Shown in pieces: positions 41,145 to 52,157 of a DNA stretch of 64,000 bases. Under the pieces are notes generated by a model. It was given only the letters and a program-made list of their open reading frames with translations. It had not been told where the DNA came from and did no database searches. The DNA is taken from the NCBI GenBank assembly GCA_021292165.1, contig CM037876.1, positions 116,689,379 to 116,753,378 of the forward strand, in the 5' to 3' direction. This stretch comes from Shinisaurus crocodilurus. Its lineage: Eukaryota; Chordata; Lepidosauria; Squamata; Shinisauridae. Numbering within the stretch: the stretch's first letter is position 1; each line of letters opens with the position of its first letter. The translations under genes and the position numbers were made by a program.

Positions 41145-41815
41145 CTAAGCCTGACAGGGATCACACCTACTGTGCTAATTATTGACCTATTTCATTAATT
41201 AATGTTGACATTAAAGTATTAACTGCAATTTTGGCTGATTGATTGCAACAAGTTATCACAGCATTACTCCAACCAGATCAGGTGGGGTTTATTAAAAATA
41301 GACAAGGGGCAGATAATCTCAGATTGGTTGTTGACCTGATTGCACTAAATACGAACAGAGCAGATATGGCTGCCATTGTTTCTTTTGATGCAGAGAAGGC
41401 CTTTGACAAAATTTATTGGAAATTTATTTTAGCTACAATGAGGAATTTTGGTTTTCCTGCAGAATTTCTGAAATGGGTCAAAATATTCAACCCCAAGAGC
41501 TAGAGTTAGGACCAATGGCTTTTTGTCTGATTTCTTTTTACTTGGGAGAGGCACTAGACAGCTATGTCCACTTTCCCCACTGATATTTGATAGATGTTTG
41601 GCATGTGCTCTCTGAGAGAATGCTTATATTCATGGATTTGTGCATAATTGTTCAGAATTTAAACTTATTCTTTATGTGGATGACCTGTTATTGTTTATTT
41701 TGAAATGCCAGTCATCTGTTCCAGCTTTGATGCAGACACTTGAATTAATACTTTTGGTTATTTGTCTGGCTATTCAATTAACTGGTCAAAGTCTGACCAG
41801 TTAAAACAATAGTTT
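41145..41815 (+). pseudogene. L1/Tx1-like LINE RT remnant
   Basis: Decayed coding sequence with QPDQVGFIKNRQGADNLR and FDAEKAFDKIYWKFI (41243-41503), then in other frames [26 protein letters not shown] and the catalytic LYVDDLLLF near 41670. DAEKAFDkiyW and RGTRQgCPLSPLlF are L1-clade signatures. The first part (DIKVLTAILAD) precedes 41243. Several stops and frameshifts show it is old. No ends or tail were found. Confidence 0.78.
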
Positions 41816-42614
41816 GAGGACTCTTCAGGCATAATCTACGGATGGATACATATGTGGATATTTGGTCTGCCTTTGTTGAAGTCTATGTATAACTATGCCT
41901 AAGTACAGTAGTATATCTTACTATACATTATATAGGAATACACATTGCATATGTATCTATCATAATAGATCCGTTCAAATCTCATGTAAAAAAATGTAAT
42001 ACTGTATTTTATTATTTTATTTCTTTATGGTTTTTTTTTATTTTTCTTTGTTTTTGTTTTCATTTATTGAAACTCAGAATAGAAAATTTATGAAAAAAAA
42101 CTTCTTTGAACTTTTGGGGTGAGAAATGAATAATATTCAAAATATTAGGAAAACACCAATGTGGGGATCACTTGGCAGGTTTGGGGTGAATTACTTAGGT
42201 CATCATCCAGGATGAAGTATTTTGGGGCAACCCAAAACATGATTTAGCATCAATTCACAACAAGTGACATAAGATAAAACAGTAGATCTTACACGGTGAT
42301 CCAGTTTGGACCAAACAATAAACCTTAATTTAGGATTACACAAATAAGCCTGCTCAAGCCTTGGGTTTGCATGCTCCCCCTTCCCTCCCCTTCTCCAGTG
42401 TGACTGTGAGGAGCAGAAAGGAAGCATCCACTTCCTGTTTAACACTAACTGTTGTATATGATATTATTAAGTCCAAAGATGATAAACTATGGTTAGTGTA
42501 AACAATGGCTTATTAATAAGTTGGGATAATAAACCGTTTTATTCAATAAACCATAGTTTAAACTAACCACAGTTTGCCCTTTGTGGGCATAATGATAGAC
42601 CATAGTTAGTGTGA
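41816..42614. other. No recognised gene
   Basis: Very AT-rich, with T-runs near 42005-42070. Nothing else supported. Confidence 0.5.
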
Positions 42615-42704
42615 AATAGGATGCTGGTTGGCCACTGTGTGAACAGAATGCTGGACTAGATGGACCCTTGTTCTGATCCAGCATGGCCGTTCTTATGTTC
42701 TTAA
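42615..42704 (+). mobile_element. Old CR1-like LINE, 3' terminus
   Basis: gctggttggccactgtgtg, ctggactagatggaccc and gttcttatgttcttaag match the 3' end of the family at 19051-19255. Confidence 0.75.
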
Positions 42705-42821
42705 GCAAATGCTATCAATCTCCTAATTGCAGCCACATCACAGAAGGAGAAGGGAAGGGGGAGGTACAAGTTCAAGCCTTGCTCTTACTTTTTCATGTAA
42801 CATTAAATTAAACTATGGTTT

Positions 42822-43471
42822 ACCAACTTTATTGTATGCCTGCGAAACATGGGCTATCTATAAACGTCACTTCCACCTCCTTGAAAGATTTCATCAACGT
42901 TGTCTCCGGAAAATCCTGCGAATTACTTGGGAATATAGGCGAACAAATGTCAGTGTACTGGAAGAAGCAAAGACTACTAGCGTTGAAAAAATGATCCTTC
43001 AACACCAACTTCAGTGGACCGGTCATGTTGTTCGAATGCCTGACTGCCATCTCCCAAAGCAGTTATTTTATTCCCAACTCAAGGATGGAAAGCGGAATAT
43101 TGGTGGTCAATATAAGAGGTTTAAAGATGTTCATAAGGCTAATCTAAAAAAAAAATGCAATATAAACATCGAAAACTGGGAAGCTCTGGCCCATGAACGA
43201 TCTAAATGGAGGTTGGCCTTTCACAAAGGTTCCATGGACTTTGAAGAAGCCCGAGTGCAAGGCGAAAGGGAGAAACATGCTAAACGAAAAGCACGTCAAA
43301 TGAATCCTTCACAGGACCATCTTCCATCTGGTAATCTGTGTCCTCACTGTGGGAAGCTGTGTGGATCTAAAATTGGCCTCCACAGTCACTTACGGACCCA
43401 TCGCTAGAGTCTACACAATCTTCTTTAGAATTTCCTCCTTTTATCCTGGAAGACAATCTTACTCGGTCCTT
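42822..43471 (+). mobile_element. LINE family A fragment, copy 2
   Basis: Starts at taccaactttattgtatgcc, after the RT palm, and ends in the family 3' UTR at gacaatcttactcggtcc, ten or so bases short of the end seen in the other copies. The frame 42727-43407 is open across it; its first ~30 codons are flanking DNA. It retains TGHVVRMPDC and the C2H2 finger (CGKLCGSKIGLHSHLRTHR). An A-run slipped from 7 to 10 bases at 43147, adding one Lys in frame. Confidence 0.88.
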
Positions 43472-43522
43472 GCAGGAAAAAAGGTGGGGTATAAATATAA
43501 TAAATAAATAAATAAAAATTGT
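43472..43522 (+). mobile_element. L2-type 3' tail fused to LINE A
   Basis: aaggtggggtataaatata followed by (AAAT)n is the common 3' end of L2 and L2-mobilised SINEs. It is joined directly to LINE A sequence. Confidence 0.55.
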
Positions 43523-43526
43523 AAAA

Positions 43527-43863
43527 TATATATTTTACAACTTGAAAGGTTGTCACACAGAGGAGGGCCAGGATCTCTTCTCGATCATCCCAGAGACCAG
43601 GACACCGAATAACAGGCTCAAGTTACAGGAACCCAGATTCCGGCTGAACATCAGGAAAAACTTCCTGTTAGAGCAATACGACAATGGAACCAATTACCCA
43701 GGGAGGTGGTGGGCTCTCCCACTCTGGAGGCATTCAAGGTGCAGCTGGACCGCCATCTGTCAGGGATGCTTTGACCTGGATTCCTGCATTGAGCAGGGGG
43801 TTGGACTCGATGGCCTGGTAGGCCCCTTCCAACTCTACTATTCCATGATTCTATGATTCTATA
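43527..43863 (+). mobile_element. CR1 LINE, short 3' end
   Basis: Begins at gaaaggttgtcacacagagg (end of ORF2: DLFSIIPETRTPNNRLKLQ) and runs to tccatgattctatgattcta. Differences (gagaccaggacaccgaataac, a lost ctgactg) show a subfamily distinct from the young CR1 copies. Confidence 0.92.
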
Positions 43864-45397
43864 TCTGTGTTTTTCAAACTATTTTTCAGGGTTCTTTGAA
43901 AGCTTAGCTGTAGAAATTCAACAGCAAAATTCACAAAGGAGAAATTGGGTGGGTAAAGGAATTAACTTAAATCTCTGTACCTGCTGTCCTTCCTGCCCTA
44001 TGCCCTCTTCCTCCTAATCCCTTCTTCCAAATCTCCTCTTCCAAATGAGTCAGTAAACTCTCAGCAATAAATGAACTAAATTTAAAGGAGAAAAATAATA
44101 TTTCAAATCAGAAAAAAAAACTTCTGACAATAATAATTTATTTGAGACAGTTGTTATCTCTCTGCAGAGCATTCTGTCCTTAAAAGTATCCTTCTGTCTT
44201 ATGACATCTTCCTCTTTTATTCTAAAAATCTGCCTGTCCCTTGATCTGGACTGAGATTGGCTTTTTCTAAAGGAGTGACATTCATTTTTCTTATTGTTTG
44301 ATTATTAATGTGAAGGCTCAAACGGCTTTGTTTTTAGTCAAGGAATTCAACTGGGACGATTTGGCAAATCCCCTACCCTATGGTTAAAATAGCAGTATTC
44401 AGACAACCCCATCGCATGTTTACTGAACATGTAATGTGTCAGGAGATAGCAGTGTCACCCCTGCAGTCTATATCCTCAGATGTTGATGCACGTAGCAGCA
44501 CACCCCCTTCCCAGCCACTTGTTTGGCAGAAGTGCGAAGCCATACAGTTGCATGCACATAGGCCTTCTCCACACAAACACAAATCCTGACAGGCCAAGTT
44601 CTGCATGCCACCTTGTCTTTGGAGACCAGTTTTCTTTTACCTCTGCTGCCACATTTCATCTGGCTCTTCTTCTGGTTCTATCATAGCAACTGAGCTAGTT
44701 CATGAGCAACAAAGTCTAGCTAATGCTAATTACGTGAGAAGCAGCTGTTGCTGCTGGGTCAAGGAAATTATATTTAAAAAATAACATTTCTCAACTTCCT
44801 ATCCCCAGAATGAAACACATGTGCTTGTTGAAAAGAAGGTATCAAGACAAATCAGTATATTCTGTAAGTTACAGATGGCATGAGAGAACATATAAAGAAA
44901 AACACATGTGAACAAAGAATGGGGCTGATTTTGGCTTTCTAATTTAAGACCGCTAAGTCAGATGGTTTAAGGAATAAATTTGCCTCTGCCTGGGGAATGA
45001 AATCTTCAAAGGCATTGAATTTCTTAGAAGGAAATATGGAGTACATGAATTGGTTTCAATATATGGGAAAGGAAGCAACAGAAACCAAACCCAATTATAT
45101 GTGGAAAATGTTCTGTTGAGTTACTGCAAATTGAGTGGCTGTGTGTACAAATGTGCCCAATAGTTGTGGCAGTTTTGCTTTCATCCTGACTCCTAGAAAG
45201 TTAAAATGTCATTCTTCTAATTCAGCCTTCCAGAGCCCTAATCTCTTCCTGTCAGAGACTGTGTAGAAAAATCCAAGGAAAAGAAGTGGAGAACAAAGAA
45301 TGAGGTGAACATTTATGTCAGTTGCTGAATAAGGTTAGGTGAGTTTGGGGCCAATTCAAATGATTATTGACACCATTATTTATTCATCCATTTATTT
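43864..45397. other. No recognised gene
   Basis: 1.5 kb, no domain or repeat family recognised. Confidence 0.5.
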
Positions 45398-45509
45398 CAG
45401 TGGTGGGCAACTCATTGCCCTGCAGTTGGACTGCAACTCCCAGCATCTTACACCATTGGCTGTGCTGGGTAGGACTTATGGAAATTGCAGTCCACGTGTT
45501 CCCCACCAC
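45398..45509. mobile_element. hAT-like MITE
   Basis: The termini cagtggtgggcaactc and gtgttccccaccac are inverted repeats. The interior actgcaactcccagcatc / gaaattgcagtccac is typical of CAGTGGTGGGCAAC-type hAT MITEs. The target duplication is not convincing. Confidence 0.55.
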
Positions 45510-45642
45510 AATTATTTAATTATACAGTGCCATCATCTCTTTGGTGCTTTAATTTAATAAATTAAATTAGTGGAGATTACACTCTAAATAATTTGTAATC
45601 ATGGAGATTACAAACTAAATTTGACAGTGAGAAAGATAACAG

Positions 45643-45678
<36 letters not shown>
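45643..45678. repeat. (GT)n(GA)n microsatellite
   Basis: About 12 GT units followed by GA units. Confidence 0.95.
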
Positions 45679-46259
45679 TGATAGTAAGGTATAAAGGTGA
45701 GCAGATGCAGTTTCAGGTATTTAGGCTGAAAACCTGTGCCCACCCCCAAACATGGGTCAAGAAGCCTGGGTTAGCCCCTGAAAAAGCAAGAGAAAGAGGG
45801 AGAAGAGGGGAAAGAGAAGTTGGAAAGGGGGCGGATTAAAATCAGAACTCGGAATCCTGTGCAGGGCAGGCAAAGCAGGAACCCAACCATAGAGTTGTCC
45901 CAAAAGCAAGATACCTCCCAGCCAGCTAGGCAATGAAAGCTAGGGCCCAGCAGAGAAGCTGATGCCCAGAACCAGCAATGGGGGAAGCCCAGATACCAAG
46001 GGGTGGAGCTGGCCTACAACTAGGCCAAATGCGAAGCTGGGCCCTGCCTAGGGGTAGAGCCGACCTGAAAGGTAAAGGGCAGCGGAGGAGCTCCTGGCTG
46101 AGTGTGAAGCTCTCCATCGGGGAGCCCAGCTGACTAGCGGGGGCATGAGGGAATATGGCCCTGTAAGGCTGACCTTGGCCTGCTCCGCAAGGTTGCAACC
46201 ATGTGGCTGAATGTGCATGGTGCCATCCATGCCTAAAGGAGGCCACTCGCTGAGCTGTG
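45679..46259. other. Purine-rich sequence, no recognised gene
   Basis: GC-richer than its surroundings. It may belong to the retroelement remnant that follows, but I cannot read a protein in it. Confidence 0.35.
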
Positions 46260-46620
46260 GGAAGGTGAGGGTCCTGGGTGTAGCCTTGTCTGGACTCGCT
46301 TGGCAGATCTCAATGTTATCCAGCAGCGTTGGCCAGGCATTTGTATTCATTGGTCCAATTTGCAACCGTGCATCTGTTCAAAAGGTAGTGCAGACCCCAA
46401 GGGTTTTAACAGGGCATACAAGAAGGTTAACAGGAAAGTAGGTAAGGGTCTTGGAATGGGAGATGGGGTGGTTCCTCATCCTGGGATATCCCAGACCCGG
46501 GTGGAGCTGTATTGGCTGGACAGAGTTCATTTGTCGGAAGCTGGGAATGACCTATTTTTGCCAAATCTGCGAAGGGCCCTGCTGGATTTCATTCTGAGTG
46601 GGTGGTGGGTGAGAGACTAA
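46260..46620 (+). pseudogene. SGNH-hydrolase remnant of a DIRS/Ngaro-like retrotransposon
   Basis: The frame 46300-46620 encodes LNVIQQRWPGICIHWSN, then GFNRAYKKVNRKVGKGLG, VVPHPGI, and at the end VELYWLDRVHLSEAGNDLFL. The spacing of 'W..D.VHLS..G...FL..L' equals the last block (Asp-x-Val-His) of the SGNH/GDSL domain carried by Ngaro/DIRS-type tyrosine-recombinase retrotransposons of fish, amphibians and reptiles. The GDS block and the preceding 'lHLGGNDL' block are destroyed or in another frame upstream (frame 46211-46441). No recombinase or RT of this element is visible nearby. It is unrelated in sequence to the SGNH domain of CR1 ORF1. Identification is by memory of the family. Confidence 0.5.
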
Positions 46621-47325
46621 GCAGAGGCTTGTCTCTCACCAGTGGCAGGTAAGTACGGGAATATTCAGCGGGGTTAGGGTTGATGAGCATCCGCTGGCAC
46701 CTTTTAGGTGATTGGTGATTCCTGAGGCTCTCTGCTCAGGGCTTTGTGACCCAGTGGGGAGAGACAGACTGCCTTTGAGGCTGACTCACCACACCCACTT
46801 GGAGTTTTGCAGTGAGGAGGTGACAAGGGAAGGCCTCCCAACACCTGCATTGGTGTAAAGCTGAGGGGTGGCGATTTTACAGGTGCCACCCCTCGGGTAT
46901 GGATGCATCGCCCTAAAACAACTACCGCCACGGGGCCAGTATAACCAGGGACCTGCACTTCTTTCCCTTTGCAGATCTTGATTATTCAATAAATGTGACC
47001 CTAACTTGTACCATAATTTGTGTCTCAACTCATTATTTCCACTCTTTACACATGCAATTGCCGAGATAATGTACGTGGAACATTTTGAACACTTGAAATA
47101 CGCTATTGTTGCCAAGGGAGCATCTTCCTCTGCCATTTTGAGTGCTTTCCCTAGCACTTTGACTCAAAAAGTCTCAGCATGGCCTGAAAAGGTGATTTAG
47201 TACAGCAAGTGTGCTCTAGCTGTCCTCTGTTAGCATGGACAACGGAGTGGTTCCCTCTCACCCTCTATTCAGCAGGCACGGGACCTCCAGGGTGTGTAAA
47301 TGCCCTGCTTCCCCACCAATCTAAT
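46621..47325. other. No recognised gene
   Basis: May be 3' sequence of the preceding remnant (it contains tattcaataaatgtgaccc near 46983). No domain visible. Confidence 0.4.
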
Positions 47326-48342
47326 CATAGAATCATAGAATCATAGAAAAGTAGAGTTGGAAGGGGCCTACAAGGCCATCGAGTCCAACCCCCTGCTCAA
47401 TGCAGGAATCCAGGTCAAAGCATCCCTGACAGATGGCTGTCCAGCTGCACCTTGAATGCCTCCAGAGTGGGAGAGCCCACCACCTCCCTAGCTAGTTGGT
47501 TCCATTGTCTTATTGCTCTGACAGTCAGGAAATTTTTCCTGATGTTCAGGTTGAATCTGGCTTCCTGTAACTTGAGCCCATTATTCCGTGTCCTGCAAAC
47601 TGGGATGATCGAGAAGAGATCCTGGCCCTCCTCTGTGTGACAACCCTTCAAGTACTGGAAGAGTGCTATCATATCTCCCCTCAGTCTCCTCTTCTGAAGG
47701 CTAAACATGCCCAGTTCTTTCAGTCTCTCCTCATAGGGCCTTGTTTCCAGTTCCTTTATCATCTTTGTTGCCCTCCTCTGAACCCTCTCCAGTTTATCTA
47801 CATCCTTCTTAAAGAGTGGTGCCCAGAACTGGACGCAGTACTCAAGATGAGGCCTAACCAGTGCCGAGTAAAGGGGAATTATCACTTCCCGCGATTTGGA
47901 AGCTATACTTCTATTAATGCAGCCCAAAATAGCATTTGCTTTCTTTGCAGCCACATCGCATTGCTGGCTCATATTCAGTTTGTGATCTACCACAATTCCA
48001 AGATCCTTCTCACTTGTAGTATTGTTGAGCCAAGTGTCCCCCATTCTGTAACTCTGCATTTGGTTTCCTCTCCCTAGGTGCAGCACTTGGCATTGATCCC
48101 TATTAAATTTCATTCTGTTGTTTTCGGCCCAGCGCTCCAGCCTATCGAGATCGCTTTGAATTTTGTTTCCAGAGTATTAGCTGTTCCACCCAATTTTGTG
48201 TCATCTGCAAATTTGATAATCATTCCCTGCACCTCCTCATCCAAGTCATTAATAAAAATGTTGACTAGCACTGGGCCCAGGACCGAGCCTTGTGGTACCC
48301 CACTCGTTACCTCTCCTCAGTTTGAGAAGGAACCATTGATAA
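47326..48342 (-). mobile_element. CR1 LINE, 5'-truncated 3' end, minus strand
   Basis: From the CR1 3' repeat at the left (atcatagaatcatagaaaag) to a 5' truncation at about 48342, in the RT upstream of GVPQGS. On the minus strand 48113-47415 is an open 232-codon C-terminal frame (DQCQVLHLG ... LDSHLSGML). Upstream, an 8-base deletion after [12 protein letters not shown] (48165) shifts the frame. It belongs to the subgroup with RATKMIKELETRPYEE and GQDLFSIIP. Confidence 0.94.
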
Positions 48343-48740
48343 TCAAAAGCTCTGTTCATGCATTCCAAAGAACATGTGTGGGCTCAAAGTGGGGTTGGGG
48401 CTGTACATGTTGTCCCCGCCCCAACATCCCTGGGCTCACTGGGCCCCACCCCTTCATTTCCCCTTCTGGAGTAGCAGGGTCTGAAGCAGGTTTCTACTTC
48501 TGTTCAGTTGAACTCAAGTAGAATGCTACATGTGATCTGGGACCCTGTTTGATCAGGTATGCAATCATGCAGAATGTTCAGCTTGTGTTCAACTGAACAT
48601 GAGGAGAACCTCTGTTCAGATCTCACCACTCCACATTGCAAGGTCAGGAAATGAAGGGGCAGGCCCCCAGCACACATGTGGACATTGGAAGAGGGGCCAG
48701 CTTGTGTAGCTCTGTCCCTGTCCTGACTGAGCCCTTTTCA
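48343..48740. other. No recognised gene
   Basis: Contains ttctgttcagttgaactc and gtgttcaactgaacatg, a loose inverted pair, otherwise nothing supported. Confidence 0.45.
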
Positions 48741-49730
48741 TGTGTTATCATCATCATCTTCACCACCCCGCCTTTTTCCCAATACTGGAACTCAAGGTGG
48801 CATTACAACATTAAGACTTGTATGATTAAAACATATAAATAGAAATATACAAAAGTTAAAAATATAATTAAATCAACTATAATATTAAAATTATATAAAC
48901 TATCAACATTAAAACAACAATAACAATATAAACAGGTCCAGACTATTCCCAAAGGCCTGCCGGTACAAAAAAGCTTTTGCCTGCCTCCGAAAGAATACCA
49001 ATGAGGGCGCTATTCTAGCCTCCCTGGGAAGGGAATTGCAGAGTGTTGGGGCAGCCACCGAGAAGGCCCTCTGCTGAGTTCCTGCCAGGCGTGCCTGTGA
49101 TGGTGGCAGAACCAATAAAATGGCCTCTCCTGAAGATCTCAGGGTACGGGCAGGTGCATAAGGGAGAATACAGTCTTTCACATAACCTGGACCTGAGCCA
49201 TATAGGGCTTTTTAGGTCATAACCAACACTTTGAATTGTGCCCGGAAACAGACTGGGAGCCAGTGAAGTTGTAACAGAGGAGTTGTGTGCTCCAGCCAGC
49301 CCCAGTAAGCAGTCTGGCTGGCAGCAGCTCTTTGAACCAGCTGAAGTTTCCGAACACTCTTCACAGGCAGCCCCACGTAGAGCACATTACAGCAACCCAG
49401 ATAGGATGTAACTAAGGCATGTGTCACTGTGGCCAAATCGGACGTCTCCAGGAACGGGCACAGTTGGCGCACTAGCTTTAATTGGGCAAATGCACTCCTG
49501 GCCACCACCAGCACCTGGGCATCCAGGCTCAGGGCTGAATCCAGAAGTACACCCAAGCTGCGAACCTGTGTCTTCAGGGGGAGTGTAACCCCATCCAACA
49601 CAAGCTGAGTCCCTCTTCCCTGATCTGCCTTCCAACTGACCAGGAGCACCTCTGTCTTGTCTGGATTAAGCTTCAATTTGTTTGCCCTCATCCAGTCCAT
49701 TACTGCTAGCAGCCACAGGTTTAGCACAGG
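48741..49730 (-). pseudogene. L2 LINE, RT C-terminal part and 3' UTR, minus strand
   Basis: The minus strand encodes WMRANKLKLNPDKTEVLLV, SLGVLLDSALSLDAQV, CCNVLYVGLPVKSVRKLQ and LLQLHWLPVCFRAQFKVL (49707-49212). After a stop, 49181-48909 carries RAFSVAAPTLCNSLPREAR, FRRQAKAFLYRQAF and the C-terminus. These are diagnostic of the L2 clade. The 3' UTR runs to about 48741 through A/T-rich atataaata-type sequence. Nonsense codons and a frameshift are present. The 5' edge is cut by the hAT fragment. Confidence 0.92.
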
Positions 49731-49957
49731 GATGTAACCGCGAGTTTCAGGGGGGCTGAAAGCAGGCCAAGGGTGGCCCACTTGGGCCCCCCGAGACTCA
49801 CGCAACTTACCTTCCTGCCGCTTGATCCACCTCGATCCACGCCGCGCCAGGGAAAGGAGCTTCATTTCCCCGGCGAGTCAGTTCTGGTTCCCCTGGCACT
49901 GCGTTTTTAGTGTAAAAACTAGGGCAACCCAGCTTGAAACGGCTGCGATTTGCTATT
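49731..49957. mobile_element. Half of a hAT snapback element
   Basis: Left terminus cagggatgtaaccgcg, then gggggctgaaagcagg, cgcaacttaccttcc, cagggaaaggagcttcat and the left hairpin arm gcgtttttagtgtaaaaac...cggctgcgatttgctatt. The sequence stops at the centre of symmetry; the right arm and right TIR are absent. Confidence 0.72.
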
Positions 49958-51419
49958 TGGACTTGAAAAAGAGAGGCAATTCATAAATACATGCATCTAC
50001 TTGGCCCACATCTTTATAATATTTTAAAATGCACATTACTCAGGAGATGAAGCATCCCATTATCCTAGTTGTTGGGACTTGAAAAAGATGCTAGGAGAGG
50101 ATATATTGTTGAATATTATCCTTCCTATCTCACGTCAGTGAGATCAGCAGAGTCCCTTTCCAGCTCAAAAGAAGCTTAGATTTGGCTAGTGTTAGCCAGT
50201 TAGCATTTGGTAATCCAGGATGCTTTAAGGCAGACTGGATTTTCCTGGTTTTGCCCCCTTTTCTCTCCCTCAAAACAATAATCAGAGACACAGTCTTGTA
50301 AAAGTTAAAAGTAACATTTACTCACTCAGATTATGCAGTTTCATTCAGGCAGGCTTAAAAGTGTTTCTTACAGTTGGTTACAGTACATTTGGAAATACTT
50401 GGGGTCTGAACTTGTGGAGTTCAGACGATCAACTCTGGTTACATGCTGCTGTTAGAACAACGTGGAGGCAACTCCCTTTACTACCACATTCAGAGTCTCA
50501 GTAGAAAGAGAAGAGCTGAGAGCTATGCCCACTTCCTGCTGAGGTTCAGCTAAACACACACTGAGTATCTTCTAGGGAATCCACCTTAGAAGATACCAGT
50601 GGCCTTAACCATTTCATCCAACTAACTGGTGAAACATGAGCCATTGGTTTTGACTGCACTTTAAATATTCCACACTAGTGAAGCCCCAAGAGAAGAAGCA
50701 TTGTCAGACACACTTACCAGGCATTAAATGATTTAACGAACATTAGCCATGATTCCAAGGAAGTCCATTGTGCTCTCATTTTAGCTAAAATGTTCAAATG
50801 GTTCCAGATTTATATGGGAAAATGGGGTTTAATGTGAGGAAACATAAAATAAATCTAAAAGATATCATGTAATAGTTACATTTCTAAAAGTGAATAAAGG
50901 TCTGAGACAACTGGATGTATTTACAAAGTGAGTTATTTAAAAATAAAGTAAAGAGGAACATTGTTAAAGCTGAGAATCAAGCTTTTAAAAAATGACTCAA
51001 GAGAATGGAAAAGAACCACAGGTTCTCCTGATCCTCCAGACATGTGAGATCACAAATGCCGGATATGTCTCAAGTCTTTGGCCTATAGATTTGAACATGT
51101 GGCCAAGGCCTGCCAAGGACAAACCTTGTTTTTTGCCAAATATACATTAATGAGTAATTTTTGCAATGTCATTGCAATAACTGACATACATATAGTCTAT
51201 CATACAATAGTCCATGGCAACTAGTTCTGTTTAAAATAAAGTATCCATAACACCAGTATTTCTGCTACCAAATGTTCAAAAATTGTGAGTCACCCATTCT
51301 CCTCCCTAAACTGAGTTTTACTTAAAATATTGCTTAGAACAATATTTGATCATTTGTATCTGTAGACATTGTATGTGCTAGCACAAAGAAGTCTAAATGC
51401 CAGGACTTCAGTAGAGCAG
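49958..51419. other. No recognised gene
   Basis: 1.5 kb. A minus-strand LTR between about 50240 and 50680 is conceivable but lacks convincing ends. The 14-base block ggacttgaaaaaga occurs at 49959 and 50074. Confidence 0.4.
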
Positions 51420-51706
51420 GATTTGTTTCACAAGATTGGCACTGGGCTCCATGCTCGTGTGTGTAGCTTCCTCCCTTCCTCTTCTTGATTGCTCTCCATA
51501 TCTGTCAACAAAATTGAAGCGCCTAAAAAACAAGGTCCTTTATGTAGGGCTTCCTGCAGCTCCCAGATGGTCTGCATTAGTGAGCCTGGGAGCACCTGGA
51601 GGTCTGGGGCTGCACCCTGCAAGTACAGCAGTGTAGGCTGGGCTGCTTTCTGAAAAGTGGCCACCAGATGGAGCTGCAGCACTTCCCAGCTGAGCAGAAC
51701 CTGACA
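51420..51706 (-). mobile_element. Ty3/Gypsy 3' LTR, minus strand (far end uncertain)
   Basis: On the minus strand it starts TGTCAGGTTCTGCTC at 51706, directly after a polypurine tract, as a 3' LTR should. A TATA-like catAAAgg occurs about 150 bases in. The right-hand end (left in coordinates) was not located; 51420 is a guess. Confidence 0.58.
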
Positions 51707-51720
51707 GTACCTCCCCCCGC
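51707..51720 (-). promoter_or_regulatory. Polypurine tract (plus-strand primer) of the Gypsy element
   Basis: Minus strand GCGGGGGGAGGTAC immediately before the LTR TGTCAG. Confidence 0.6.
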
Positions 51721-52029
51721 CACAGGAAGGGGGTTCCACTGTTCAAGGTCCAGGTTTGGCAGGGTGGGCCCAATTAATTTGAATTAAAGTTGCGAATCTT
51801 GGTGGGAGCATGGATATGATTGGTGGGTTCCCAGAATCAATCATCAGGACTATCAGCAGAAGGGTGTCTGCTGGGTAGAGGAGTGACAGGCATTGTTATA
51901 AGCAAATTCTGCCAAGGGCAAAAGGGCAGATAATTTTGCTGATTATTCACATAGCAACATAAATATTGTTCCAACGTGGCATTTGTCTGTTCAGTCTGAC
52001 CATTGGTTGGGGGGGGCGCAATGATAGGC

Positions 52030-52141
52030 GGAGCTGTGGGCCTTTCCCCCCTCCCATCTGGAACTCATGTTTACGAGAGAGCGTGTCGGCTTGCTTGCTC
52101 TGTGAAGCAGGGACATAGGTAATGGTGAAGTAGAGATGCAA
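52030..52141 (-). pseudogene. Gypsy RNase H, C-terminal piece
   Basis: The minus strand reads FTITYVPASQSKQADTLSRK, the well-conserved end of Gypsy RNase H (YVPGSqNgkADaLSR). Only ~310 bases separate it from the 3' LTR, so integrase has been deleted. The upstream part of the domain lies beyond the L1 insertion, at 53787-53945. Confidence 0.78.
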
Positions 52142-52157
52142 AACAACAACAACACAA
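52142..52157. repeat. Target-site duplication of the L1-derived element, left
   Basis: AACAACAACAACACAA, identical to 53771-53786. Confidence 0.85.

Noticed and set aside
50240..50680. Minus-strand solo LTR
   Set aside because: The texture resembles an LTR (gagtaaatgttacttttaac on the minus strand), but no matching ends, polyadenylation signal or target duplication could be fixed.
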